Positions 1-9,363 are shown, counted from the stretch's first letter. The stretch is DNA of 64,000 bases from Planctomycetes bacterium B3_Pla (GCA_005223045.1 NJBM01000008.1:186001-250000); one strand, 5' to 3'. Numbers and translations: made by a program. Notes: generated by a model from the sequence alone, not told the origin.

Positions 1-1
1 T

Positions 2-370
2 GCCCAGAACTTTGTCGATGCGATGCGCAGCGGTCGCTGTGAGGACCTTGCGGCGGATATCGAAGTAGGCCACCTCGGCACAGCGGTGTGTCACCAGGCC
101 AATATCGCCTGGCGTGCCGGGGCGGAGGCCTCACTTGATGAGGTTCGCGACAGCGTCAAGAAACATGAGGACGCCCTGAACACCCTCAATGACATGCTGG
201 AACAGTTGGACGGCAACGGCGTCGATCCTGCTAAGAACAAGTTCGTCCTCGGACCGGCACTGACCTACGACCGCAAGAAGGAGCGATTTGTCGGGCCAAA
301 CGCCGAGAAGGCCAACAAGTATGTTACATGCTCTTACCGCGAACCTTTCGTGATGCCGAAGAACGTTTGA
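2..370 (+). CDS. Gfo/Idh/MocA-type oxidoreductase, C-terminal part (cut by window edge)
   Basis: The frame is open from the first bases of the window to a stop at 370, so this is the 3' end of a gene that begins upstream. The roughly 122 visible residues match the tail of exported planctomycete Gfo/Idh/MocA oxidoreductases: an 'NFVDAMRSGR' segment, then 'DIEVGHLGTAVCHQANIAWRAG', a C-terminal helix in which these enzymes typically carry a GHLGT/CHLAN-like stretch, and a final 'YREPFVMPKNV' motif. The family usually uses NAD(P) to oxidise or reduce sugars and inositols. The NAD-binding half lies outside the window, so the substrate cannot be judged. The next gene starts 110 bp downstream on the same strand. 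Confidence 0.75.
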   Translation, partial: AQNFVDAMRSGRCEDLAADIEVGHLGTAVCHQANIAWRAGAEASLDEVRDSVKKHEDALNTLNDMLEQLDGNGVDPAKNKFVLGPALTYDRKKERFVGPNAEKANKYVTCSYREPFVMPKNV

Positions 371-480
371 CTCGATCCGGCAGATGCGGCAACATTGTCG
401 GATGAGCGTATAGCGGATAGCGTGTAATAACCTATACGCTAAACGCTGAACGATATATTAAAGATTGAAGGGGACGGCAA

Positions 481-3465
481 ATGATTATCAAAAAGAGATT
501 ACAGGTTGGCATTGGCTGCGCGTTATTGATTCTTGTTGGCTCAGTGCACGGGGCGGATGGTTTTCCTGAGCAAATAAGGAGTGCTCTTAGTCGAATTGAG
601 ACAAGGAACGACATCTGTGTTGTCCTCGGCATGCCTGACGTGCAGATTCGCCCTCTCTTGTCCGAGTTTGTTGCCGAAAGGGCGATGGTGGCCTATTTCC
701 AGTCGCCAGATCCGGATGAACTGGCTACTATGCGCAGAGTGGCGGATGAGCGAGGACTTCTGGGAAGCCGTATCTTTGTTGAAGAAGGGGGCTGGGACTC
801 CATTCATCTGGCCGACAATCTTGCCGGAATGGTTTTTGTTTCAGACTCTGCAAAGAACAGTGTAAGTGAAAAAGAGCTTCTTCGTGTAGTGCACCCCGGG
901 GGAACCATCCTGGTCGGCGGCAAGGAAATCATAAAGCCGAGCGCCACTGATACCGACAGTTGGAGCCACCCTTATCATGGCCCGGACAACAACCCGCAGT
1001 CCACCGACCAGCGGGCGCGTGCGCCTTATTTGACGCAGTTTCTTGCCGATCCGAAATTCTGTCCTATGCCGGAAATCTCTGTTGCGGCCGGAGGAAAGGT
1101 CTTCAGGGCGTTCGGACACATAGCGCACAAGGCCAATCAGAACGAGATGTTGAACACGTTGATATGCGTGAACGCGTACAACGGGATGATTCTCTGGAAG
1201 CGGCCCCTGAAAGAAGGATTCATGATCCATCGCAATACAATGGTTGCAACTCCTGAGATTTTGTACATGGCGGATGATGAATCATGCAAATTGATAGATA
1301 CGCAAACCGGCGAGATCAAGGATGAAATTGTCATCCCCGAAGATATCGCCGACGGTCCGGTATGGAAATGGATGGCCATGCAGGACGGCGTTCTTTACGC
1401 CTTGATAGGAGGGCCCGAGGCGGAGATCCATACACGACCTTCGAAGACGCCTGGATTGGGCCATTGGCCCTGGGGGATGTGGGAAGGTCATGATTACAAG
1501 GACTCAAAAACGAACTTCGGTTTTGGACGTACAATTGTTGCAGTCGATCCGAAATCAAAAAAGGTTCTGTGGTGCCACAATGAAGAGGACTATCTCGACA
1601 GCCGGGGCGTGTGCATGAAAAACGGGCGGCTTTACCTCTACAGTCCCGAGAAATACCTCGCATGTCTCGACACGAAAACGCAAGAGATCGCATGGAAGGC
1701 TTCGGCAAAAGATCTGCTTGAAGCGATAGGCCCGGACGGCCGAGCACAGCACTATGTCACCGGGTATTCGACTACGACATTCATCAAATGCAATGACAAA
1801 CACATTCTTTTTGCCGGGCCGCAGCGAAGCCGCCTTGTTGTCGCCAGCGCCGAAGATGGAAAACTCCTCTGGCAGAAAGAAGGCGGGAACCTCCAGCTCG
1901 TATTGCAGGAGGAGGGATTTTACGCCGCAGGTCCCGCTGCTGCCGGGGCAAAGTACGCCTATAAGAACGGTGAAGTGCTGGCCAGGCTGCCCAATCGCAG
2001 AGCATGCACCAGAGCGACAGGAAGCATCGACAGCATCTTCTTCAGAACTCCCGGTGGAACCGTTCGAGTTGACACGGCATCAAATACCGCCCAGCACATT
2101 GCCCCCATGCGTCCGCCGTGCCAGGACGGCGTAATCATTTCCAATGGGCAACTTTACTGGGGCCCGTGGATGTGCGGCTGCCAGTTGTCCTTGTACGGAC
2201 ACATTTCTTTAGCGCCGGCCGGTGATTTTGATTTCAGGCCGGCCCTCGACGATTCAAGATTGGAAAAGAGTGACGGTGACATAACATCGGTGGCGAATTT
2301 CAAAATCCACCGGGGTGACTGGCCCACGTACATGGGCAACAACGGCCGAATACCTCAGACGAACGTGAGCATACCGGAGGAGGTCGAAACCAGGTGGACA
2401 GTCGATGCGACGACGGCAATGCCCACCGCGCCGGTGGTTGCCGGCGACGTGGTCTTCATCGGCGACCGCACGGGGGCGGTCCAGGCTATCGATTCCGAAG
2501 GGCAACAGAAATGGAAAGCCTACACCGGCGGGGCGGTTTACTTTCCGCCTGCCGTGGCGCGCGGACGAGTTTATGCCGGCTCGGCAGACGGCTGGGTATA
2601 TGCCTTCGAGGCCGCTACCGGAAGACGTCTGTGGCGCTTCCGCGTCGGACCTGCCGGCAGGAGGATTCCTGTTTACGGTAAGCTCATTTCCACGTGGCCC
2701 GTTGCAGGCGGTGTTCTCATTCACAAAGGCGTCGTTTACGCCGCGGCGGGGATCGCTCATTACGACGGCACATACGTAGTTGCTCTGGATGCAGTTACCG
2801 GGAAGGTCAAATGGTACAACGACCAATCGGGGACGCTGTCGGAGAAGGTTAACAGCGGCGTCAGCCTGCAGGGCAGCCTCTCGATACGCAACAACGAGCT
2901 TTGCTTCGAGGGCGGCGGAGTTTACCAGATGGCGCATTATGATCTGGAAACCGGCAAATGCCTCAACACTCCCCATGAGGAGCTGAATTCTCGGTTCCAT
3001 ACCGCCTTCTATGCGTATTTTCCAGAGTACGCGCAGTATGAGTCGGTTTCGCGCGGCTATCCCGACGGCAAGCTTCTTCGCTATAACGCCAGCTATGAGG
3101 GCAGCCAGCACACCAATCTGGCGCTTATGGGGCCGGTCCTGAAAAATGCCCAAGCTCCTGCGCGTCGCACGGATCGTCCCACGGACGGGAGAAGAAGGCA
3201 GCCCCAGCGAAAAACTATTTGGCAGGACAAAAGCGGGTCTCGTTTCAAGGGATTTGTCATGACCGACGATGTTCTTCTTGCCGCTGGCGTCAGGGGCGCC
3301 GGAGATAACGTGACGTCTTCTCTGGCGGCGATTCGCATAAAGGACGGGACATCGCTCTGGCACAAAGAACTGCCTGCACCTGTTGTAAAAGGTGGAGTCG
3401 CCGTCGATAATAAAGGACGAATTGTAGTGGCCTTAGAGAACGGAAAAGTCGTATGCATGCAGTGA
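481..3465 (+). CDS. exported PQQ-like beta-propeller protein with N-terminal methyltransferase-like domain
   Basis: 994 residues. The ATG at 481 has a good ribosome site (AAGGGG) six bases upstream and opens with a signal peptide (MIIKKRLQVGIGCALLILVGSVHGA). Residues about 28-150 look like a Rossmann fold of the class I methyltransferase type: a strand-loop 'VVLGMPD', then 'ELLRVVHPGGTILVGG', which resembles the late 'LkpGG' strand of methyltransferases. The remainder carries PQQ-propeller repeats (for example 'YNGMILWKRPL', 'EDGKLLWQKEG', 'ATGRRLWRFRVG', 'VTGKVKWYND'), each with the usual A/G-x-x-G-x-x-x-W core. Such proteins are periplasmic or envelope-associated. Many copies in planctomycetes lie beside sugar-oxidising genes, as here. 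Function is unproven; whether it binds PQQ or is only a scaffold cannot be seen. Confidence 0.85.
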   Translation: MIIKKRLQVGIGCALLILVGSVHGADGFPEQIRSALSRIETRNDICVVLGMPDVQIRPLLSEFVAERAMVAYFQSPDPDELATMRRVADERGLLGSRIFVEEGGWDSIHLADNLAGMVFVSDSAKNSVSEKELLRVVHPGGTILVGGKEIIKPSATDTDSWSHPYHGPDNNPQSTDQRARAPYLTQFLADPKFCPMPEISVAAGGKVFRAFGHIAHKANQNEMLNTLICVNAYNGMILWKRPLKEGFMIHRNTMVATPEILYMADDESCKLIDTQTGEIKDEIVIPEDIADGPVWKWMAMQDGVLYALIGGPEAEIHTRPSKTPGLGHWPWGMWEGHDYKDSKTNFGFGRTIVAVDPKSKKVLWCHNEEDYLDSRGVCMKNGRLYLYSPEKYLACLDTKTQEIAWKASAKDLLEAIGPDGRAQHYVTGYSTTTFIKCNDKHILFAGPQRSRLVVASAEDGKLLWQKEGGNLQLVLQEEGFYAAGPAAAGAKYAYKNGEVLARLPNRRACTRATGSIDSIFFRTPGGTVRVDTASNTAQHIAPMRPPCQDGVIISNGQLYWGPWMCGCQLSLYGHISLAPAGDFDFRPALDDSRLEKSDGDITSVANFKIHRGDWPTYMGNNGRIPQTNVSIPEEVETRWTVDATTAMPTAPVVAGDVVFIGDRTGAVQAIDSEGQQKWKAYTGGAVYFPPAVARGRVYAGSADGWVYAFEAATGRRLWRFRVGPAGRRIPVYGKLISTWPVAGGVLIHKGVVYAAAGIAHYDGTYVVALDAVTGKVKWYNDQSGTLSEKVNSGVSLQGSLSIRNNELCFEGGGVYQMAHYDLETGKCLNTPHEELNSRFHTAFYAYFPEYAQYESVSRGYPDGKLLRYNASYEGSQHTNLALMGPVLKNAQAPARRTDRPTDGRRRQPQRKTIWQDKSGSRFKGFVMTDDVLLAAGVRGAGDNVTSSLAAIRIKDGTSLWHKELPAPVVKGGVAVDNKGRIVVALENGKVVCMQ

Positions 3466-3500
3466 ACCGCAGCGCCAGGCAGATATGTTAGGATTTTACA

Positions 3501-5243
3501 ATGCAAACACAATATGTGGACAGAACGCGGCGTGAGTTTCTGGGCGGCGCCGCAGCGACTGCCGGGATGCTTACAGTTCCGTGGCTCAAACTTGCCGCTG
3601 CGGCACAGAGTGGCGTGACGGAAGATCAACGGCAGCGGATTGAGAGGGCGATTCCGGCCAAAGCCTTTGTTTCGCCTCTCAGGCGGCGGAGGCTCCTGAT
3701 TTTCGACCTCAATGTCGGATACGGCGGACACGGCTCCATCCCGACAGCCAATCTTGCCTTCACACTGATGGGGGAAAGAACCGGCGCTTTTGAGACAGTC
3801 ATCAGCAAAGATCCGGCCGTCTTCAAGCCCGAGAATCTAAAGCGATTCGATGCCGTCTTTTTGAACAATACCGTGGGCAATCTTTTCACGGACCCGGCGT
3901 TGAGGAAGAGCCTGCTCGAGTTCGTTTACGGCGGCGGCGGACTCCTCGGCGTCCACGGCACAACTGTGGCCTTCACCAAATGGCCCGGAGCTCACGAGGA
4001 CTGGCCCGAGTTTGGCATAATGATCGGCGCCCGCGGCGCCAGCCACCGCGAAAACGATGAACACGTTTTTATTAAGCTCGATGATCCCAACCACCCCGTC
4101 AATCAGTCTTTCGCCGGCAAGGGGTTCGATTACAGGGACGAGTTCTTTCGTGTTCACGGCCCTTATTCGAGAGATAGAGTCCGCGTGCTCATGAGTATCG
4201 ACACCGAAAAAACCGACCTGAATCAAGGCCCGGCACGCGGCACCTGCATCCGCGAGGACGACGACTATGCACTGGCGTGGGTCCGACAGTACGGCAGGGG
4301 ACGGGTGTTCTATTGCACAATCGCGCACAACCCTTACGTCTTCTGGGACCCTAAGATGTTGGAGTTTTATCTGGCGGCTACTCAGTTCGCGCTCGGCGAT
4401 CTGCCGGGGCCGACAACTGCCAGCAGTATATTGACGCCCGCGATTCGAGCGCAGGAGAAGCTGGACTGGCGTCTCGGCATCGAAGCATATACCTTTCACA
4501 AATACACGCTCTTCGAGGCCATCGACCGAACCGCCCGGCTCGGCCTGCCGTACATGGGCGGCTTGAGCTTCCAGAAGGTCAGCAAGGAGATTCCCAGGAA
4601 CTTCGATCCGCAACTGACCGACGACGAGCTAAAACAAGTCCGGCTCAAACTGGACGCGGCAGGAATTCGCCTCCTGACGTATTACTATCACGACATTCCG
4701 GGTGACGCGGCCGGCTGCCGCAAGGTCTTCGAGTTCGGGCGAAAGATCGGCATTGAAACCTTCATGTCGGAGCCGTCCGGCGAGGCGCTCGATACGATTG
4801 AAAAGTTCTGCGACGAATATGACATCAATGTGGCGATTCACAACCACGCTCAGAAAGCGTCGCCGGTTTATTGGCATCCTGAAGGGATATTGAAACTGTG
4901 CCGGGGTCGAAGCAAACGTATCGGCGCCTGCGGCGATCTCGGCTATTGGATGCGATCCGGCATTGACCCGATCAAGGCGGTGAACATGCTCAAAGATCGG
5001 TTGATTACCGTACAAATGCATGATCTGCACGAGTTGAGTCCTGAAGGTCACGATGTCCCCTGGGGGAAAGGCGTCGGCAAAACCAAACAGTTCATCGAGG
5101 AAGTGCATCGACTGGGAATCAGACCCACTATGTTCGGCCTCGAATATTCGTACAACTGGCACGAGTCGATGCCTGACGTGGAGCGATGCGTTGAGTTCTT
5201 CAACAAAGTAAGTATGCAACTTGCCGAGCGAGGTGTGAAATGA
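3501..5243 (+). CDS. RR-exported ThuA-like / sugar-phosphate isomerase-like TIM-barrel fusion
   Basis: 580 residues with a twin-arginine leader (RTRREFLGGAAATAG). Residues about 50-295 resemble a ThuA-like (glutamine-amidotransferase-like) domain, with 'FDAVFLNNTVGN', 'VYGGGGLLGVHGTT', 'HEDWPEFGIMIGA' and 'GRGRVFYCTIAHNPYVFWDP'. Residues about 315-580 resemble a xylose isomerase/AP endonuclease 2-type TIM barrel ('RLGIEAYTFHKYTLFEAI', 'YDINVAIHNHAQ', 'GDLGYWMRSGIDP', 'VQMHDLHE', 'GLEYSYNWHESMPDV'), including His/Glu/Asp residues of the kind that bind a divalent metal. ThuA is linked to trehalose and related disaccharide use in rhizobia. The stop overlaps the next start by 4 bp (ATGA), so it is probably translationally coupled to the oxidoreductase behind it. 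The substrate is unknown; a keto-sugar or disaccharide derivative is my inference. Confidence 0.85.
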   Translation: MQTQYVDRTRREFLGGAAATAGMLTVPWLKLAAAAQSGVTEDQRQRIERAIPAKAFVSPLRRRRLLIFDLNVGYGGHGSIPTANLAFTLMGERTGAFETVISKDPAVFKPENLKRFDAVFLNNTVGNLFTDPALRKSLLEFVYGGGGLLGVHGTTVAFTKWPGAHEDWPEFGIMIGARGASHRENDEHVFIKLDDPNHPVNQSFAGKGFDYRDEFFRVHGPYSRDRVRVLMSIDTEKTDLNQGPARGTCIREDDDYALAWVRQYGRGRVFYCTIAHNPYVFWDPKMLEFYLAATQFALGDLPGPTTASSILTPAIRAQEKLDWRLGIEAYTFHKYTLFEAIDRTARLGLPYMGGLSFQKVSKEIPRNFDPQLTDDELKQVRLKLDAAGIRLLTYYYHDIPGDAAGCRKVFEFGRKIGIETFMSEPSGEALDTIEKFCDEYDINVAIHNHAQKASPVYWHPEGILKLCRGRSKRIGACGDLGYWMRSGIDPIKAVNMLKDRLITVQMHDLHELSPEGHDVPWGKGVGKTKQFIEEVHRLGIRPTMFGLEYSYNWHESMPDVERCVEFFNKVSMQLAERGVK

Positions 5244-6685
5244 CGGGAGCTGAAACTTGCCGAATCACGCGGCGCGACTTATTGCGCCGTACAGCCGCGA
5301 TTTCTGGGATGGTCGCCGTGCCGTGGTCGGTTCGGTCCCTCGCGCTGGGGGCGGATGGAAATGTTGCGCCGAGCGAGAGAATCGCGGTAGGCTTGATTGG
5401 CAAAGGGATTATGGGCAGCGGCCATCTGCACCGGTTGGCCGGCGACAAAGATGTCCAGGTGTTGGCGGTTTGCGACGTGGATCGTGTTCGGCGAGAGGAC
5501 GGCAAGCGGCTTGTCGAGGAAACCTACGCCGCTCGGCGTTCCGCCGGCAGTTACCGCGGCTGCGCAGCGTACAACGACTATCGCGAACTCCTGGCTCGGA
5601 CGGACATCGATGCCGTAGTGATTGTTACCCCGGACCATTGGCACACGTTGCAGGCGATTGACGCCGTCAAGGCGGGTAAGGACGTTTATTGCGAAAAGCC
5701 GATTTCGATAACCGTTCGACAGGGACGCCGGTTGGTCGAGGAGGTGCGCCGATACGGTCGAATCTTCCAGACCGGGACTCAATATCGCTCCATTCCAACG
5801 ATACGACAGGTCTGCAACTTTGTCCGCGAAGGCGGACTCGGAAAGGTCAAACAAGTCTTTACTCTGTGGACAAGGCTGGGCGGATTTTTCGGAGCGCCAC
5901 GCTTCAAGCCTTATCGCCATCTGATGGACGTCGAGCATTCCGGCAAGTCATACGCGCCTCTGGATATTACTCTCCCGGCCGAACCTGTGCCGAAAGGTCT
6001 GGACTGGGACCTCTGGGTCGGACCGGCCCTGTGGCGACCCTACAATCCTGCGTACCACCTGAACCCTTCGCCCGGCGTCGTACCGTGGTCCTTCTGCGAG
6101 GATTTCGGCGCCGCCTCGGTAACCTGGCACCATTCGCACAGCGCCGATGTGATTCAGTACGCCCTCGGCGTCGAGAACGGCGGGCCGGTAGAGTTCATCC
6201 ATCCGAGCGACGGAGAATACCCAACTCTCACTTGCAGGTACGCCAACGGGACACTCCTTCACTTGGTCGATAACTGGGCTATGGTCAAGAACGTCTATAA
6301 GGCGGTTCCTTCAACGGCCCGGCTGGCAGGGAATTTCGGAGGTATATTCGTTGGAGAACGGGGCTGGGTTACGTCGATGACAACCGGCGGGCCAATCGAG
6401 GCAGGCCCCGAAGAAATCTTCGAGGAAATGAAACTCAAGACGCGGCAGGTAAACCCCGGGGAAAATAACCATCACGCAAACTGGTTCGATTGCATTCGGA
6501 CGCGGCGCAGGCCGAGTTGCAGCGAGGAAATCGGTCATCGCTCGGCGTCGCTGGGTCACCTGACAATAATAGCCCACACTTTGCAACGGTCTTTGAAGTG
6601 GGACCCTGCCGCCGAGACGTTCCTGGGCGACGAAGCGGCAAATCGCCTGCTTTCACGCGCGATGCGCTCGCCGTGGCGTATTTGA
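5240..6685 (+). CDS. RR-exported Gfo/Idh/MocA family oxidoreductase
   Basis: 481 residues. It starts in an ATGA overlap with the ThuA/TIM gene. The leader 'RITRRDLLRRTAAISG' is a twin-arginine signal. The NAD-binding Rossmann segment follows at about residue 45 ('RIAVGLIGKGIMGSG', then 'VLAVCDVD'). The family hallmark is 'IVTPDHWHTLQAIDAVKAG' and 'DVYCEKPIS' (E-K-P, with Lys as the likely catalytic base region). The C-terminal beta-sheet domain includes 'WDLWVGPALWRPYNPAYH', as in the planctomycete exported subgroup. It probably acts outside the cytoplasmic membrane with bound NAD(P). Tight coupling to the ThuA/TIM fusion suggests a shared sugar substrate. Confidence 0.9.
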   Translation: MTGAETCRITRRDLLRRTAAISGMVAVPWSVRSLALGADGNVAPSERIAVGLIGKGIMGSGHLHRLAGDKDVQVLAVCDVDRVRREDGKRLVEETYAARRSAGSYRGCAAYNDYRELLARTDIDAVVIVTPDHWHTLQAIDAVKAGKDVYCEKPISITVRQGRRLVEEVRRYGRIFQTGTQYRSIPTIRQVCNFVREGGLGKVKQVFTLWTRLGGFFGAPRFKPYRHLMDVEHSGKSYAPLDITLPAEPVPKGLDWDLWVGPALWRPYNPAYHLNPSPGVVPWSFCEDFGAASVTWHHSHSADVIQYALGVENGGPVEFIHPSDGEYPTLTCRYANGTLLHLVDNWAMVKNVYKAVPSTARLAGNFGGIFVGERGWVTSMTTGGPIEAGPEEIFEEMKLKTRQVNPGENNHHANWFDCIRTRRRPSCSEEIGHRSASLGHLTIIAHTLQRSLKWDPAAETFLGDEAANRLLSRAMRSPWRI

Positions 6686-6708
6686 TAATATACAGTTGAG
6701 GAAATCCG

Positions 6709-7776
6709 ATGAAACATACAAACCGAAGAGAAATGCTCGGAAGTTTGGGCGCCTTGCCTTTTCTTGGTGTGGCCTCATCTGTAAAAGCAAAATCACAGGA
6801 CAAAATAGATGCCGTAACAGGCCCAACTTTCATCTCCAGGTCAGATAAGCTGAATTATACCAGGCTCAAGTCTCTGGACTTGAATGATCCGGAGGTGGCG
6901 GCCAAACAAAAGAAAATGCCCGTTGGAAAGATTGCCAGTCTTTCCCTTGGCCGTCTTATTTGTGGGAGCAACCTAATCAGCATGAATATGCACGCGAGGG
7001 ATTTGGATTACGTAAGCGCTCTCGCAAGGCATTACAACACCGAAGAACGGATTTTCATGACACTAAAACTGTGCGAGGAATACGGCATCAACAGCATCGT
7101 TCTGAAGAATCATAATTTCAAGCATTTCAGATTGTCAAATTACTGGGACGATTGGGGCGGCAGAATGAAATGGCTTGCCGACGTGATTACTACCGACATC
7201 GACAATTATGAAAAACTGCTGGTGGAACATCTGGAGTTGGGTGCATCGGGAGCATACTTATGGGGCGGGGCCAGTGACATATGGTACTACCAGAAGAAGC
7301 AGGACCATATCATCAGGGCTTTCGAGATTATGAAGAAATACGATATTCCCGTAGGCATCTGCGCACACCGGCTGGGGCCTATCGCGTTTTGTGAAAAAGA
7401 GGGACTCAAGCCTGACTTCTATATGAAAACCCTTCACCACGACCGGTATTGGTCCGCACACCCGAAAGCCAACAGGCGCTTCATGGAGATGTACGAGAAA
7501 GAGTCCCCAAATCACGCTGAATACCACGACAATATGTTCTGCTACGATTGTGAGCAAACTATTGAGTTTATGCGGGATGTGAAAGTACCCTGGATAGCCT
7601 TCAAGGTCCTGGCCGCTGGAGCGATACCCGCGGAGGAAGGATTGAAGTTCGCATTTGCAAACGGCGCCGATTTCGTATGTCTGGGTATGTTCGACTTTCA
7701 GGTGAAACAGGATGTGAACCTTACCCTAAAAACCATCGCCGATTCGAAAAATCGGAAACGTCCGTGGATAGTATAA
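6709..7776 (+). CDS. exported TIM-barrel protein, aldo/keto reductase-like, function unknown
   Basis: 355 residues starting 23 bp after the preceding gene, with a GAGGAAAT ribosome site. The leader 'TNRREMLGSLGALPFLG' is RR-like with a short hydrophobic core. The body reads as a TIM barrel: 'ISRSDKLNYTRLKS', 'SLGRLICGSNLISM' (compare the start of aldo/keto reductases), 'CEEYGINSIVLKNHNF', 'KYDIPVGICAHRLGPI', 'VPWIAFKVLAAGAIP' and 'FANGADFVCLGMFDF'. The classical Asp-Tyr-Lys-His aldo/keto reductase tetrad cannot be assigned with confidence, so it may be a non-reductase barrel. It is probably the last gene of the 3501-7776 unit, and the downstream gene is convergent. Confidence 0.6.
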   Translation: MKHTNRREMLGSLGALPFLGVASSVKAKSQDKIDAVTGPTFISRSDKLNYTRLKSLDLNDPEVAAKQKKMPVGKIASLSLGRLICGSNLISMNMHARDLDYVSALARHYNTEERIFMTLKLCEEYGINSIVLKNHNFKHFRLSNYWDDWGGRMKWLADVITTDIDNYEKLLVEHLELGASGAYLWGGASDIWYYQKKQDHIIRAFEIMKKYDIPVGICAHRLGPIAFCEKEGLKPDFYMKTLHHDRYWSAHPKANRRFMEMYEKESPNHAEYHDNMFCYDCEQTIEFMRDVKVPWIAFKVLAAGAIPAEEGLKFAFANGADFVCLGMFDFQVKQDVNLTLKTIADSKNRKRPWIV

Positions 7777-7824
7777 GCATAAAGAATCAGTGCGCATAAG
7801 TCACACACGTTTATCTTTTCCGCC

Positions 7825-9183
7825 TTAGACTTCCTTCGTGATCCCCGGTTGTGGCGCCGGGTAGATGCCGCCGGGTCCTGCATGAATTGGTGCGTCAGTC
7901 TCAAAGGTCATGCTGTCGATGTCCCGTACGAATTGGTAGTCGGATTCCAACACCTGCTCCCAGGTGACGTACTGGCCGGTGTGGGTCGCCATGCGTCCCA
8001 TTAGCGCCGCTACTTCCGCTTCGCCGGCCCGCCTGGCCTCGTTGTGCGGTTTGTCCTGCCGGATTGCATCCAGCAGCAACTGCCATTCTGCATGGTAGGG
8101 ATTCGGATCGCGCTGGGGGTACTGCCAGACCAATTCGTCGGGAACCATGTTGTGGCTTCTGTAAATCTTGGGTTTGGGAGCACCCAGGCTGGCCATGATG
8201 ACGGCCGAGCCTTTGGAGCCGTGGGCATAATCGGAGTAGGTCTCCCAGCAGCCTTTGATATGCCTTGAGAAGGCAAACAGTTTTGTGCCGTCGGCGAAGG
8301 TGTATTCCACCGTATAGTGGTCGAACTGGTTGCCCGCCTGTTCAAAGCAGCGGCCGCCGAATCCCTGGGCTGAGACCGGCCAGGCGCCCTTGGTCCAGCA
8401 GGCCACGTCAATGTTGTGGCAGTGCCAGTCGATGAAAAATCCGGATGAGACCCAGGTGAAACTGTTTGGATGCTTGAGCTGGAAAGCCAGTTCGTTGGTG
8501 TCTCCTAGGAAGGAGGGGCAGTGGACCGGCCCGTGCACCCGGTAGATCCGCAGGGTGTGCACATCCCCGATGACACCGTCGTGAATCCGTTTGATAACTT
8601 CTTTCCGTGCCTCGGAGTGACGCCACATAAAGCCGACGCCGACCTTGAGGTTCTTCTTCTCGGAGACCTCGGCGGCTCTGAGCCATCGGCGAACGGCGGG
8701 CGCATCTGTCGCAAACGATTTCTCCGCGAACACATTCACGCCTTTCTTGACGGCATACTCGAAGTGGAGCGGGCGAAAAGCCGCATGGGTGGTCAGTAAC
8801 ACAACGTCACCGCGCCCCAGAGAGTCTATCGCTTTCTTGTAGCCGTCGAAGCCTACGAACCGGCGTTCCGGCGGCACGTCGATTTTGTCCTCAAAACCTT
8901 TTGTGAGATTTTTCAAGCTGCTCTGGAGCCGATTCTCGAACAGGTCGGCCATGGCGTGGAGCTTCACCGGTCCACAGGTGGTCGAGAGAGCGTCGGCGAC
9001 GGCGCCTGTGCCGCGGCCTCCACAGCCTACAAGAGCCAGTTTGATTGTCGAATTCTCCGCCGCGTAGCATCGGTGCGCTGCTACACCGGCCAGCGCGGAA
9101 GCAGCGGCCAGATGTCCCGATAGTCTTAAGAACTCCCGGCGTGATTTCGCGCCGGCTGAAACGTCAGGGTTTGGCTTATTCAT
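7825..9183 (-). CDS. RR-exported Gfo/Idh/MocA family oxidoreductase
   Basis: 452 residues. The start at 9183 is supported by AAGGAG six bases upstream. The leader 'KSRREFLRLSGHLAAASAL' is twin-arginine. The Rossmann segment 'IKLALVGCGGRGTGAVADAL' binds the dinucleotide, and 'VNVFAEKSFATD' corresponds to the EKP motif with Ser replacing Pro. The later 'VSSGFFIDWHCHNIDVACW' segment carries the family's conserved His/Asp region. It is close in style to the gene at 30950-32254 (same 'GCGGRGT', same Phe/Trp-rich C-terminal domain). It is transcribed toward the 6709-7776 gene and lies directly downstream of tRNA-Arg, whose promoter could also serve it. Confidence 0.88.
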   Translation of the reverse strand: MNKPNPDVSAGAKSRREFLRLSGHLAAASALAGVAAHRCYAAENSTIKLALVGCGGRGTGAVADALSTTCGPVKLHAMADLFENRLQSSLKNLTKGFEDKIDVPPERRFVGFDGYKKAIDSLGRGDVVLLTTHAAFRPLHFEYAVKKGVNVFAEKSFATDAPAVRRWLRAAEVSEKKNLKVGVGFMWRHSEARKEVIKRIHDGVIGDVHTLRIYRVHGPVHCPSFLGDTNELAFQLKHPNSFTWVSSGFFIDWHCHNIDVACWTKGAWPVSAQGFGGRCFEQAGNQFDHYTVEYTFADGTKLFAFSRHIKGCWETYSDYAHGSKGSAVIMASLGAPKPKIYRSHNMVPDELVWQYPQRDPNPYHAEWQLLLDAIRQDKPHNEARRAGEAEVAALMGRMATHTGQYVTWEQVLESDYQFVRDIDSMTFETDAPIHAGPGGIYPAPQPGITKEV

Positions 9184-9239
9184 TGTAAACTCCTTTTATG
9201 TTTACGTGTTTCATATTGGAGCAGAGCCAGAGAACAAAA

Positions 9240-9313
9240 CGCGCCCGGCAGGACTCGAACCTGCAACCTTCGGATTCGAAGTCCGCGACTCTATCCAATT
9301 GAGCTACGGGCGC
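9240..9313 (-). tRNA. tRNA-Arg(TCG)
   Basis: Read on the minus strand, the 74-nt molecule folds as a cloverleaf. The acceptor is GCGCCCG/CGGGCGC with discriminator G. The D arm is GCTC..GAGT, the anticodon loop is CTTCGAA with anticodon TCG, and the T arm has the GGTTCGAGTCC core. The first anticodon-stem pair (G-A) is mismatched. No 3' CCA is encoded. It reads CGN arginine codons. Confidence 0.95.
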
Positions 9314-9334
9314 AAAAATCCATAAGCACCCAAA

Positions 9335-9363
9335 ATTTAACAGGTTTTCACAGTATCTGTCAA
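9335..9363 (-). promoter_or_regulatory. sigma70-type promoter of tRNA-Arg
   Basis: On the minus strand there is a perfect -35 (TTGACA, 9363-9358), a 17-bp spacer and a -10 TTAAAT (9340-9335). Predicted transcription starts about 14 nt before the tRNA 5' end, as expected for a tRNA gene. Confidence 0.75.

Noticed and set aside
2254-3363. Long minus-strand open frame opposite the PQQ/methyltransferase-like gene
   Set aside because: It mirrors the coding phase of the plus-strand gene, lacks a ribosome site and known motifs, and the plus-strand product is clearly real.
7777-7824. Rho-independent terminator between the convergent genes
   Set aside because: No GC-rich hairpin with a T-run was found.
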